From: DASQDN01 sp963833675
GTDB taxonomy: Bacteria > Acidobacteriota > Terriglobia > Bryobacterales > Bryobacteraceae
Length of the DNA: 64,000 nucleotides
Assembly (NCBI GenBank): GCA_963833675.1
Contig: CAWHYW010000036.1
Location: forward strand, 17,761 to 81,760
Direction of reading: 5' to 3'
The notes beneath the pieces are model-generated. The model saw only the letters and a list, made by a program, of their open reading frames with translations, ran no database searches and was not told the origin of the DNA. Positions 43,628 to 54,100 of the stretch are shown piece after piece. Numbering within the stretch: the stretch's first letter is position 1; each line of letters starts with the position of its first letter. The position numbers were made by a program, and so were the translations under genes.

Positions 43628-44527
43628 ATGCAATTGCCCCAGCCGCTACGCGGCATCATACCTCCTGTGGTTACGCCACTCACCGGACGAGACACACTCG
43701 ATTACCCAGGTCTTGAAAGGCTGCTGGAACGTATCATTTCGGGTGGATGTCACGGTATTTTCATCCTTGGCAGCACCGGCGAAGCTCAGGCGCTTAGCTA
43801 CCGGTTGAGGATGCAGATGGTGCGCGAGACGTGCCGTGTGGTGGGCAATCGGGTACCGGTTCTGGCAGGTATAACGGATACTGCGCTTGTGGAATCGATC
43901 GAATTCGGAAACACCTGCGCAAACGCGGGAATCTCCGGACTGGTCGCGGCGCCGCCGTATTATTTCCGCATGGCGCAGAGCGATCTCCTGCGACATGCGG
44001 AATCGCTTGCGACTGAACTTCCGCTCCCCGTCTTCCTCTATAACATCCCCGGCCTGACCAAGCTTGCATATGACCCCGCGACTGTGGCAGAAGCGGCGAA
44101 CATCCCCGGAATTGCGGGTCTCAAGGATAGCTCGGGTGATCTCATTTACCTGCAGCGTGTGTTGCGATTGACGGCATTTCGGCCGAACTTTAGTGTGCTC
44201 GTTGGTCCGGAAGAAGTGCTCGGGCAGGCAATGATGCTGGGCGCGCACGGAGGCGTTTCCGGCGGAGCGAATCTGCGTCCTGAACTCTACGTGAAACTGT
44301 GGTGTGCAGCGGAGCAGAAGCAATACGACGAACTGATCAGCCTCGGTAGGCGAGTGATGGAATTATCCGACGCATTGTACCGGGTCGGGGATCCAAGCAC
44401 GAGCTATTTCCGGGGCATTAAGTATGCTCTCGAAGCCGAGGGTATCTGCAGCGGGCTTCCGGCGGCGCCGCTTGCGCCATTCACAGAACCGGAGAAGCAG
44501 ATCATCCGCGGCTGGCTTGCCCGATGA
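43628..44527 (+). CDS. dihydrodipicolinate synthase / N-acetylneuraminate lyase family aldolase
   Basis: A 299-residue class I aldolase barrel. Schiff-base lysine K166 lies in GIAGLKDSSGD, catalytic tyrosine Y138 in VFLYNIPG, and the substrate loop reads GSTGEAQAL (GTTGE in DapA). Members cleave or form 2-keto-3-deoxy acids, such as sialic acid or keto-deoxy sugar acids. The neighbourhood (sialidase-like proteins, sugar-acid dehydratase, MFS transporter) favours catabolic cleavage over lysine synthesis. The stop overlaps the MFS start (ATGA). Confidence 0.88.
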   Translation: MQLPQPLRGIIPPVVTPLTGRDTLDYPGLERLLERIISGGCHGIFILGSTGEAQALSYRLRMQMVRETCRVVGNRVPVLAGITDTALVESIEFGNTCANAGISGLVAAPPYYFRMAQSDLLRHAESLATELPLPVFLYNIPGLTKLAYDPATVAEAANIPGIAGLKDSSGDLIYLQRVLRLTAFRPNFSVLVGPEEVLGQAMMLGAHGGVSGGANLRPELYVKLWCAAEQKQYDELISLGRRVMELSDALYRVGDPSTSYFRGIKYALEAEGICSGLPAAPLAPFTEPEKQIIRGWLAR

Positions 44528-45777
44528 AAACAGGACCGAACTATAAGTGGTCCGTCGTCTGGATGATCTGGTGTATCTCGCTGTTCAACTACGCCGACCG
44601 TCAAGCTATATTCAGCGTGTTCCCGCTGCTCGAGAAGGAGATGGGACTCTCGAGCGTACAACTCGGGCTTCTTGGATCGGCGTTCGCGTGGGTGTACGGC
44701 TTGGGCGCTCCGTTCGCCGGAATGATTGTCGACCGGGTGGCGCGCACGAAAGCGATTCTGTTTGGCTTGCACGCGTGGAGCGCGATCTGTGTGGCGACCG
44801 GCATTTCCCGCAATTTCACACAACTTTTCCTGTTTCGGGCAGCGGAAGGTCTAGGAGAGACGTTCTACTATCCGGCCTCGATGTCGCTGATCAGCGACTA
44901 TCACGGTCGTGAGACCCGTTCGCGCGCCATGGGACTGCATCAGACCAGCGTGTATGTGGGGACCGTCGCGGGCGGATTCTTCGCCGGATTGGTCGGACAG
45001 TATTACGGTTGGCGGTGGTCCTTCTATATCTTCGGCGGATTGGGCATTGTGCTCGGCTTCGTGCTGAAGAAATTCCTGGTCGAGCCTGAACGCGGCTCCG
45101 TCGATGCGAAAACAGTCACGTCTGCGGTGTCCTACGGCGAGTTTCTTCGCGGCCTGTTCACGACACCGACGACCATGCTGTTGATGATCGGGTTCGTCTG
45201 CATGAACTTCGTTGCGGTCGTTCTGCTCTCCTGGATGCCCAAGTTTTTCTACGACAAGTTTCAATTAGGTTTGGCTGCCGCGAGTCTGATCGCAACGTTA
45301 TTCGCCCAGGTCGCGAGCATGATCGGTTCGCCGCTTGGCGGATGGCTTGCGGATGTTGCGCGGGCTCGCATGCCGGGAGGAAGAATAATCGTGCAGGCGA
45401 TTGCCGCTGCCTGCGCCGTGCCGTTCGTCTTCTTGTGCGGGCACACGCCGGAATTGACGATTGCCATCGCAGCTCTAGCATTTTGGGGACTGTTCAAAGG
45501 CTTCTATGACGGGAATATCTGGGCATCTCTTTTCGACGTGGTGCCGATCGAGGCGCGCGGCCGTGCTGTCGGTCTGATGAATATGGTCGGGTGGCTTGGA
45601 GGCGGCACCGCTCCTGTTGTGATTGGCTTTTTCGCACAAAGGCTGGGGCTCGGCGCGGCGATTGCGAGCGCGGGATATGTGTATGTTGCCGGGGCGGTTG
45701 TGCTCGGCCTTGCCGCTCTCGTGTCTGCGCCCCGCGATGTCCTACGCTATGCTAACCGTTCTCTACACGCGCCTTGA
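44524..45777 (+). CDS. MFS transporter, sugar-acid (hexuronate/anion:cation symporter-like)
   Basis: A 417-residue protein with 12 predicted spans. MFS signatures are the start FNYADRQAIFSVFPLLEKE, the loop 2-3 motif AGMIVDRVARTKAI, and FRAAEGLGETFYYPASMSLI, typical of the anion:cation symporter subfamily. It probably imports the sugar acid handled by the aldolase, to which it is coupled by the ATGA overlap. The 3' end overlaps the convergent DUF1801-like gene by 26 bases. Confidence 0.87.
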   Translation: MKTGPNYKWSVVWMIWCISLFNYADRQAIFSVFPLLEKEMGLSSVQLGLLGSAFAWVYGLGAPFAGMIVDRVARTKAILFGLHAWSAICVATGISRNFTQLFLFRAAEGLGETFYYPASMSLISDYHGRETRSRAMGLHQTSVYVGTVAGGFFAGLVGQYYGWRWSFYIFGGLGIVLGFVLKKFLVEPERGSVDAKTVTSAVSYGEFLRGLFTTPTTMLLMIGFVCMNFVAVVLLSWMPKFFYDKFQLGLAAASLIATLFAQVASMIGSPLGGWLADVARARMPGGRIIVQAIAAACAVPFVFLCGHTPELTIAIAALAFWGLFKGFYDGNIWASLFDVVPIEARGRAVGLMNMVGWLGGGTAPVVIGFFAQRLGLGAAIASAGYVYVAGAVVLGLAALVSAPRDVLRYANRSLHAP

Positions 45778-46153
45778 TATCCGCGTACGCGGCGTCGATG
45801 AGCTCGCTTAAAGCGGCGGCGTTTATGGCCGTTCCGGGCCTCAGCTTCACATGACGCATGCGACTGCCGGCGCCTTGCAACAAGCGTGCCGGATCCCGCA
45901 ACGCCGCGCCATGAAAGAAGCCCGCGTTGACGTGCGAAGTGAATACATTGACATAGCCGAAAGGCGCATCTCCCAAACATGCCACTGGACAGCCGTCATG
46001 CAGGAGCTCCCGGACTTCGTCCCCGCATTTCCGCATGACTTCAAACCACTGTCGCGCAATGACTCCCAACTCACCTCTACGCTCATTCATCCATGCATCG
46101 ATGGCGGGATCCCGCTCGACAGCGCCGTTAAACCGCAACAGTTCCGTTTTCAT
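45752..46153 (-). CDS. DUF1801-like small protein
   Basis: A 133-residue cytoplasmic protein of the DUF1801/YdhG-like alpha-beta fold: ELLHDGCPVACLGDAPFGYVN, then FTSHVNAGFFHGAALRDPA and RHVKLRPG. The family is small and without defined activity. The start at 46153 is chosen for GGAG upstream; a longer frame would begin at 46225. It is convergent with the MFS gene and not part of its operon. Confidence 0.7.
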   Translation of the reverse strand: MKTELLRFNGAVERDPAIDAWMNERRGELGVIARQWFEVMRKCGDEVRELLHDGCPVACLGDAPFGYVNVFTSHVNAGFFHGAALRDPARLLQGAGSRMRHVKLRPGTAINAAALSELIDAAYADIKARVENG

Positions 46154-46229
46154 CGTTGCTCCACTCTCTGCTTGACGCAAGGCCGAGACGGGTACATCGA
46201 CGGGTACTTCGTTGTGTTCTGGCAAAGTC

Positions 46230-46541
46230 TCAATTGATCAAATTCGAGTTGTAATGCGACAACAGCACCTGGTAATTGGCATTATCGACCGTGTAGTTCC
46301 AAGTTCCGATGTTGGGTCCGAACACATCTATTTGGCGGTTTAGAGCCGTAATGAGTCTAGGCGGTAAGGCTCCGTTGACTGCTTCAAAAAAGCCTGTCAC
46401 CGGCAGGCGATACCCCGGTAGCGGTGCTCCGCCAAGGTTCACCCCGTGAAACTCGGATCTCCAAAAGTAGATCTGGCATCTTGCGCACTTACGATGTTCG
46501 CCCGAAAACAAGCGCGTCATCAATGAAGAGACCCGCAGCAA
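46230..46541 (-). CDS. short hypothetical frame, possibly a fragment
   Basis: About 100 codons without recognised family. The C-terminal part (GTWNYTVDNANYQVLLSHYN) looks like real protein, whereas the first 25 codons look random, suggesting a fragment of a larger gene. It lies between the DUF1801-like gene and isocitrate dehydrogenase. Confidence 0.3.
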   Translation of the reverse strand: MLRVSSLMTRLFSGEHRKCARCQIYFWRSEFHGVNLGGAPLPGYRLPVTGFFEAVNGALPPRLITALNRQIDVFGPNIGTWNYTVDNANYQVLLSHYNSNLIN

Positions 46542-46618
46542 GGAATGGCCACTACATTCGATCTATGATCGCGTTCAGAGTAGCGCTGGGACGCATTACT
46601 GCGACACACTTGTCGGCG

Positions 46619-48772
46619 TCAGACAAGTAGTATCCCCCCGATGTCAACTGGTTTGCCCTGCGCGGCCAGTAACTCCTGCGTGATCTTGCCCTCGGCCGCG
46701 GCCAGTGCCGCAGCTACCGGCGTGAAGCGCTGCTTCAGATACTCGTCCTCATCCTGGTCGGCTAGCGACTTTGCCCACGCCAACGCGAGATAGTATGTGG
46801 AACCGCGGTTATCGATCTCGTTCACCTTTTGCGAGGGGTAGCGGGCGTCTTCGAGGTACCGCCCGGTCGCTTCATCCAGCGTCTTCGAAAGGAGGCCCGC
46901 GCGCGAGTTACCCGTCTTTGTTGCTATCAGTTCCAGCGATGGAGCCAACGCGCAGTACTCCCCTAGCGAGTCCCAGCGCAGATGCCCTTCTTTCAGCAAC
47001 TGCTGCACGTGCTTGGGCGCTGAACCGCCGGCGCCGGTTTCAAACAACTGGCCGCCCTGAAGCAGCGGCACAATCGAGAGCATACGGGCGCTCGTCCCCA
47101 ACTCAAGAATCGGAAACAGGTCCGTGAGATAGTCGCGAAGCACGTTACCCGTGACAGAGATGGTGTCCTCCCCACGGCGAATGCGTTCGAGCGAGAATTT
47201 CATCGCGTCCACGGGCTTCAGCATCTTGATCTCAAGCCCGGACAGGTCATGGTCGGCCAGGTACGTCTTCACCTTCTGAATGATTTGCGCATCGTGACCG
47301 CGATCCGGGTCGAGCCAGAACACCGCGGGTGTACCTGTTGCCCTCGCCCGTGTGACGGCCAGCTTCACCCAGTCGCGGATGGGCTCGTCTTTCGTCTGGC
47401 ATGCGCGGAAGATATCGCCACGCTCCACGCTCTGTTCGAGCAGAGTCTTGCCGCCGCCGTCTACGATGCGAATCGTTCCGTCGCCGGGCGCCACAAACGT
47501 CTTGTCGTGCGAACCGTACTCTTCGGCCTTCTGAGCCATCAGCCCCACGTTGGACACGCTGCCCATCGTCGCCGGATCGAACTGTCCGTTCTGTTTGCAG
47601 TCCTCGATCACTGTTTGATAGATGGTGGCGTAGCAGCGGTCCGGAATCACGGCAACAGTGTCTTGCAGCCCATCCTCTTTGTTCCACATCTTGCCGCCAT
47701 CACGGATCACCACTGGCATCGATGCGTCGATGATCACGTCACTGGGAACATGCAGGTTGGTCCTACCTGCGCGGGAATCCACCATGGCCAAACCGGGACG
47801 GCCGTTGTAACAAGCTGCGATATCGGCTTCGATCTCGGCCTTCTTCCCGGTTGGAAGCTGGTCGAGTTTGTTGAGCACGTCAGCCAGTCCGTTGTTTACG
47901 TTGGCGCCGATTTCTGCGAGCACGCCGGCATGTTTCTTCAGGGCATCGGCGAAATATTCTTCCACACAATGCCCGAACATGACCGGGTCTGAGACCTTCA
48001 TCATCGTGCACTTCAGATGCAGCGAGAACAGCGCATTATCGGCTTTGGCCGCGGCGATCTGCTCCGCATAGAATTTCCGCAGTGCCGTCACGTTCATGAC
48101 TGCGCAGTCGAGAACTTCGCCCTCTGTCAGCGGGATTCTCTGCTTCAGGACTCTGACTGCGCCGGAGGAATCTGCGAATTCGATACGCGCCTCGCTGGCG
48201 GAACTCACCGTCACGGATTTCTCGGTGCCAAAGAAGTCCTGGTTGTTCATGTGGGCGACACGTGTCACGGAACCGGACTTCGGCCAGGGCTTCATCATCT
48301 TATGTGGATGCTTACGCGCGAACGCTTTCACTGCCGCCGGCGCGCGCCGGTCGGAATTGCCTTCGCGCAACACGGGGTTCACGGACGAGCCCAAGACCCC
48401 CGCAAACCGGGCCTGCACCGCACGCTCCTCTTCTGTCGAAGGCGCATCCGGATAGTTGGGAATGTTGTAGCCCTTCGCCTGAAGCTCCGCAATTGCGTCT
48501 CGGAGTTGCGGAATCGAGGCGCTAATATTGGGCAACTTCACGATGTTGGCTTCCGGCGTCTTGGCCAGTTGGCCCAGACGCGTCAAGTCGTCCGGAATTC
48601 TTTGTTCTGGCGTGAGGCGCTCGGGGAAGGCGGCTATGATACGGCCGGCGAGTGAGATGTCGGCCGTTTCGATCTCCACGCCTGTCCCTTTGAAATACGC
48701 TCGCAAAATTGGCAGTAGAGCGTATGACGCGAGCGCCGGCGCCTCATCGGTCTTGGTCCACGTAAGCTTCAT
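46619..48772 (-). CDS. icd: NADP-dependent isocitrate dehydrogenase, monomeric type
   Basis: A 717-residue monomeric isocitrate dehydrogenase (usual length about 740). It converts isocitrate to 2-oxoglutarate with NADP in the TCA cycle. Typical blocks are KLTWTKTDEAPALASYALLP at the start, LREGNSDRRAPAAVKAFAR (substrate loop), KSGSVTRVAHMNNQDFFGTE, and KLDQLPTGKKAEIEADI. The end has GSAPKHVQQL and SLGEYCALA. The gene is intact and transcribed alone, with the start at 48772. Confidence 0.95.
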   Translation of the reverse strand: MKLTWTKTDEAPALASYALLPILRAYFKGTGVEIETADISLAGRIIAAFPERLTPEQRIPDDLTRLGQLAKTPEANIVKLPNISASIPQLRDAIAELQAKGYNIPNYPDAPSTEEERAVQARFAGVLGSSVNPVLREGNSDRRAPAAVKAFARKHPHKMMKPWPKSGSVTRVAHMNNQDFFGTEKSVTVSSASEARIEFADSSGAVRVLKQRIPLTEGEVLDCAVMNVTALRKFYAEQIAAAKADNALFSLHLKCTMMKVSDPVMFGHCVEEYFADALKKHAGVLAEIGANVNNGLADVLNKLDQLPTGKKAEIEADIAACYNGRPGLAMVDSRAGRTNLHVPSDVIIDASMPVVIRDGGKMWNKEDGLQDTVAVIPDRCYATIYQTVIEDCKQNGQFDPATMGSVSNVGLMAQKAEEYGSHDKTFVAPGDGTIRIVDGGGKTLLEQSVERGDIFRACQTKDEPIRDWVKLAVTRARATGTPAVFWLDPDRGHDAQIIQKVKTYLADHDLSGLEIKMLKPVDAMKFSLERIRRGEDTISVTGNVLRDYLTDLFPILELGTSARMLSIVPLLQGGQLFETGAGGSAPKHVQQLLKEGHLRWDSLGEYCALAPSLELIATKTGNSRAGLLSKTLDEATGRYLEDARYPSQKVNEIDNRGSTYYLALAWAKSLADQDEDEYLKQRFTPVAAALAAAEGKITQELLAAQGKPVDIGGILLV

Positions 48773-48895
48773 ATATCAATTGAGCGCAGCGATTAATGCG
48801 GTGGCAAGCTGAATGCGTAGGATAGCATGACCAACCCGCTGAATCACACGGCAAAGCATTGATTCCGTTCGTTGACTTGCGAATCTCGGCGCTTG

Positions 48896-51040
48896 CTATT
48901 TCTCCAAACCCCTCAAAATCTGGCGCGCCCTCTCTCTCCAAACGGGATCCGCCTCGGCACGGCGCAAGTACACTGCCGCCTCCTCGCGCTCGCCCACCGC
49001 TGCCAGAGCCGTGCCCAATCCAGTCAAAGCCCTCCCCGATTCGGGTTTCGTTCGCAGCGCCTCCCGATACTGCGCAATTGCCGCCCGCTCCTGACGCATC
49101 CCGAGCAGCAAATCGGCCAGCGTCTCCCTCGCATCGCCGAACTCCGGATCCGCCTCGAGCGATCGCTCCAACTCCCGCCTTGCTTCTTCATATTTCGCTT
49201 CACGCCCCAACATCATCGCGTAGTTGTAGCGGGTCGCCGCATCCACCGGACGCAAGCGGAGAGCCGTTTCAAATTCAAATTGCGCTTCCTGGGTCTTGCC
49301 TTGGCTCGCCAGCAGTTGCGCAAGATTTCCATGCGCATCGGCGTAGTCGGGACGGACACGAATCGCCTCCCGGAAGTCCGCCTCCGAAAGCCGAAGAATT
49401 CCGAGATTATTCCACGCCTCATACAATTGCGGGTCTACGTCGATCGCCTTTCGCAGCGCGTCCACTGCATTCGCCGTGTTTCCCTGCGCCTGATAAACCA
49501 AGCCAAGCTCGTGCCAGGTCTGCGCCCGCTGCGGCGCCGCTTGTATCGCTTTCAGAAGCATCTGCGCCGCCTCTTCGTTTCGCCCCGCCCGGCGCAGCGC
49601 CGTTCCGAGCTTCTGCAGGGCATAGCCAGACTCAGGCATCCGGCGCGCCGCTTCCCGGTAATTAAGAAGCGCCTCATCGTATTTGCGCTCGCGGTCGAGC
49701 GCCTCCGCCAACTCCAGATACCATTCCCCGCGCTTCGGGGCATGCTTGGCAATCGCTGCCTTCAACTGCGGAATTCCCGCTTTCAGATTGCTGGACTGTT
49801 TTACTTGCGCTACGGCAAGGTAGAGTTCGCCCTCCGGCGTCGGCGGCAGCTTCGCGGGATAGTACGGCACTACCGGCCCGCGATACGCATCCCTCCGTTC
49901 CTGCAACTCCGCCAGCAAGTCTCCCGTCCGGCTTTTTCTTCTGGATATAGTGATCCGTCACGGACACGTGAATCACATCCTCCGTTCGCCGCTTCGGCAT
50001 ATGGCAACCGGTGCACTCCGTCTGCGCTTTTACGTGCTCGCCCTGTGCATGGCAGGAACGGCAAGTTTCGTTATACTCGCGCGTCGCCTGCACCCGGTGC
50101 GGATCATGGCACGTTGTGCAGGTCATTTTCCCCTCGCTCTTCAGGAAGCAGGCGGATTTTCGCAGCCGGTAGGCCGCGCTGACAATCTCAAATTTGTCGT
50201 CGCGCTGCGTTCCGGGCGCATGATCGAAATTCAGCAGGAAATCCGCCAGCCGCTCCCCAGGCCGAAAGGAAAACGGACCCCGGTCATAGCGCTGCAACGC
50301 GTTCGGCAGGGGAAAACTCGTTGTCTCCAGATGGCAGGCCATGCAAATTTCCATCTGCCGCTCCGGACTCAGCCGGCCCGGATGCACGATGGCTTTCCGT
50401 ATCTCCTCGGGCTTCGCCTTCGCCCCCGCCAGTTGCACATGCCGTGCCCCGTCGCCATGGCAGCGCTGGCAATCGATGCCCTCCGGCAGATTCCCCTCGT
50501 AGATCGCCTCCGCGAAGGGCTGCTCATTCCCCGCCGGAATCTTCGGATACGCGTTGTGACAAAACATGCAGTCATAACTGATCGGCCGTCGAAAGCCGTC
50601 ATGGTCCGGCCGGTCATAGCCCGGATTCATTGCCCAGTAGCCGCCCTTCTCCGCATACCAGCCCAACGGCAGTTCGAGCAAACGGCCGCTGTCAGTCCGA
50701 TGCAGATACGCCCGCGCATGATTGCCCGACCCCATCACGTAATCCACGCGCAGTTCCATCACATTCACCGGCTTGCCCGCCGCATCGAGTTGATGCCGGC
50801 GCTGATAGTACTGCCCATCGCGCGCCGGCATCGTAAAGTAGCTCTCCGACGGCGCGTGAAAATAGGTGTTCTTCCGAACCGAAGTCCTCGGTGATACGCT
50901 CCGGCGTCAACCGGTAGAAGGATCTGCCCATGCCGTCTGCCGGTACGTTTCCCAGATCTTGCGATGACAACCTGCGCACACCTGTGAATCCGCATTCGCA
51001 ACTGTTGTCAAGAGGACCGCGCAAGATCAACCGGGAACGG
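48896..51040 (-). pseudogene. multiheme c-type cytochrome fused to TPR domain, frameshifted
   Basis: A reverse gene of about 700 codons read in several frames. After an exported N-terminus (VLLTTVANADSQ) comes heme site CAGCH. Following shifts near 50925 and 50855, six more C-x-x-C-H sites appear (CMFCH, CQRCH, CMACH, CTTCH, CRSCH, CTGCH, between 50560 and 50000). A shift near 49917 leads into at least eight tetratricopeptide repeats (ELAEALDRERKYDEALLNYR and so on) to the stop at 48896. Periplasmic electron transfer or cytochrome-based protein interaction is the likely role. The protein sequence is conserved on both sides of each break, so sequencing error is as likely as decay. Confidence 0.72.
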
Positions 51041-51190
51041 CATCGCCACGTTAGATTTCGTATGTCTAACAATACTTCTTTGGCGGAATCCCCACTGTTG
51101 TGATAGGCTTTTCACACTGACAAGCTTCGGGACATCGCTCCTTCGCGTGCGAGCTCAGACCCGATCAAAATTGAATCGTTGGGAGTCAAA

Positions 51191-54100
51191 ATGCAACATA
51201 CAAGTAGCGCCGCTAGGGCGTTGATTGCGTCCCGGGTTGCCGGCCTGGCCGCAGCTCTACTCTTGCTTTCTACCGCTCTCTATTCGGCCAGAGCGGCGCC
51301 GCTACTATTCAAGGTACTGTGCAGGACGCCTCCGGTGCCGCCGTGCCCGCGGCGACGGTTCGCATCGTGAATCAGGCGCACCAACGTCGCCATCGATACA
51401 ACGTCGAACCAAAGCGGTTTCTTCTCCGCCCCAGGCCTCAATGCGGGCAAGTATATGGCCACCTTCAGCGCCCCTGGCCTGAAGAAATACGAAGTGGCTG
51501 TTACTCTCGCCAATGGCCAGGTCCTGGTACTTAATCCAACTTTGAGCGGTAGGCGACACGACCGAAATAGTTACGGTCACCGGTGAAACGATTCAGCTCG
51601 CAACCTACGACAGCGGCACTGTCAACACTCAGCTCGATTCCGCGCGCATCAACCAGCTCCCGCAGAATGGCCGCAACGTGCTCGGCCTGGCGCAAAACAC
51701 CGTCCCCGGCGCTCGAAGCCGGTGGAACTCGCGCCAACGGCCTCATGCAGGAGGGCATGGAATATTCGCAGGACGGCGCGCCGATGACGAATCGCAACTT
51801 CGGCGGCGAAGGCAATGCGGCGCAGGCCACGCTGCCCGACCCCGACTCCGTTCAGGAAGCCAGATTCGAAACACTCAATTCGAGCGCCCAGTTCGCCACG
51901 CCGGCCACCGTCATCCTCACCACCAAGTCCGGCACCAACGACTTCCACGGTTCGTTCTTCGAAACCGCGCGCAACAATTATTTCGGCATCGCCAAAGCCC
52001 GGCAGAATCCCGCGAACTTCGCCGCGCCTCACTTGGTCCGCAACGAATTCGGCGGCTCCGTCGGCGGCCCGATCTGTGATTCCGAAGCTCTACGACGGCA
52101 AGAACAGATCGTTTTTCTTCTTTCGCCTACGAGCGGTTCTCGCTTCGCCAGGCGTCTAGCCAGCTGGTGACCGTCCCGACCGTGGCCATGCGAAACGGCG
52201 ATTTCAGCGGATTGATCAACAGCGCCGGCATCCTGCAGCAGCTCTACGACCCCGCCACGACGCAGACGGCGGCCCAGAACTACGCCCGCGCACGCCGTTC
52301 CCCAATAACCAGATTCCGATCAACCGCATCAGCCCGCTGGCCAAGACGCTCTATGCGGCGACGCCCCTTCCGACGAGCTGCGGACAACCCGCTCATCAAT
52401 TCGAATTTCAACGACACCAACAACATCACGCAGACCGTTCCGAACATCACCTTCCGCCTGGATCACGTCTTCAATGAGAACAATCGCGTCTACTTCCGCT
52501 TCACCGACATCGACCAGCAGCAGCAGGCCCTGCGCAACTACCCGGCGAATTCGCCGGCGAACATCGAGGGCGGCGGACTGCCTGCCGGCGCCACGGGCTT
52601 CCAGCGATCCCGATCCAGACCATCAGCGGCGCCTTCGGGTTCTCGCACGTCTTCTCGCCGACGTTCTTTTCGCCGAAACGATCTACAGCATGCAGTGGCA
52701 GCGAATGTATGTCGAGGGCAATGAGGCTTCGATGGCGAACTACGAGCAGCAGTTGGGCTTGCCCAATAACTCTGGGCAACCCGGGTTTCCCGGCCATCGG
52801 CGCTCAGAACCTGATCCTATGCCTTACGGCGGCTCCCAGTGGAATTACGGTATGAGCCAGCGCCTTTCGACGCTCGATGAGAACCTGAATAAAATCTGGG
52901 GCAAGCATCAGTTGGCCTTCGGCGGCCGCTGGCGCCACGAGAAATTCGGCTACCTGTCGGACCGTTCGCCCGACCAGATTCAATTCACCAACCTCGCTAC
53001 CGCCATCTATGACCCCGCCTCCGGCGCGAATTATTCGCCGCGCGCCAATACCGGCTATTCTGACGCCGACTTCTTCCTTGGCGCTGCCAGCAGCTATCAG
53101 CAAAACCGAACGCCCCTTCAACAACGTGCAGCCTGGAAGAGTTCGATTTTTACCTTCAGGACAACTTCCGCGTGAGTCAGCGTCTCACTCTGAACGTGGG
53201 CCTCCGTTGGGAGATGCATCCCGCCGCGCGCGCAGCGAACGATTACATGGTGACTTTCGATGTAAAGAACAACGCCATCGCCACGCCACGCCCGCTTGAT
53301 TATTACCTACAGAATGGCCTGCACCACGCAGGCGCTCGTCACCAACTTGCAGAACCTCGGAGCGAAGTTCGAAACCTTCGAGCAAGGAGGACTGCCTTCG
53401 CACGGATTCGATGCGAGCAATGGCAATGTGCTTCCTCGTTTCGGCTTCGCCTATACACCTCCTTTCGGCCGCGGAGGGACCGTTATCCGCGGCGGGTACG
53501 GCGAATACATTTATCCTGTTCCGGTCCGCAACTCCGTCCGCTATCTCACTGCCAGTTATCCCTTCACCGCCGGCTATTCGCAGAACTATACGGCCGCCAA
53601 CTTCGCTCCTGATGGCCTCCCCAATTAGCTCCTTCGCGGACCCATTCCGGTCGTGGCCGGCCTGAACAGCAGCGACGTCGTGAACACGAATTCGACGACG
53701 GCTCTGCTGCCGGGCATCAGCATGGGCACGACACCCAATGCCAAATATCCGCCGGCCCGGGTACGCGAAGCGAACTTCACCATCGAACAGCCTTTCCGAG
53801 ACGGTTCGGTCGTGCGTGCAAGCTATGTCTACACGCATGGCTGGAACCTCGACCAGAACTTGCAATACAACAATGCTCCCTCCACTTACGTGTGGGAGAC
53901 CGCGACCGGCACTACGCCCCCGACCGGCACGTATGCTTCGACAGCCACGCGCCCTTACGACCAAACGCTCTGGGGCGGCAACGTGCTCTCGACCAAGTAC
54001 GGATGGTCGAACAACAACGCTCTGCAGCTGAATTATCAGCGGACTTACCGCAAGGGAGTTGGCTTCCAGATCTTCTATGTCTTCTCGCGCGCGTTCCGCG

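Noticed and set aside
37288..45777. Calling the locus a classical sialic acid (nan) operon
   Set aside because: NanE, NanK and NagA/B-type genes are absent, and BNR propellers and NanA-like aldolases act on many other substrates.
48872..50182. Forward frame of 436 codons opposite the cytochrome/TPR gene
   Set aside because: Arginine-rich shadow of the real reverse gene; heme sites and TPR repeats are on the reverse strand.
49950..50894. Forward frame of 314 codons
   Set aside because: Shadow of the reverse multiheme cytochrome; its composition is typical of an antisense frame.
53185..53964. Reverse frame of 259 codons inside the second receptor
   Set aside because: Antisense to conserved barrel segments; no motif of its own.
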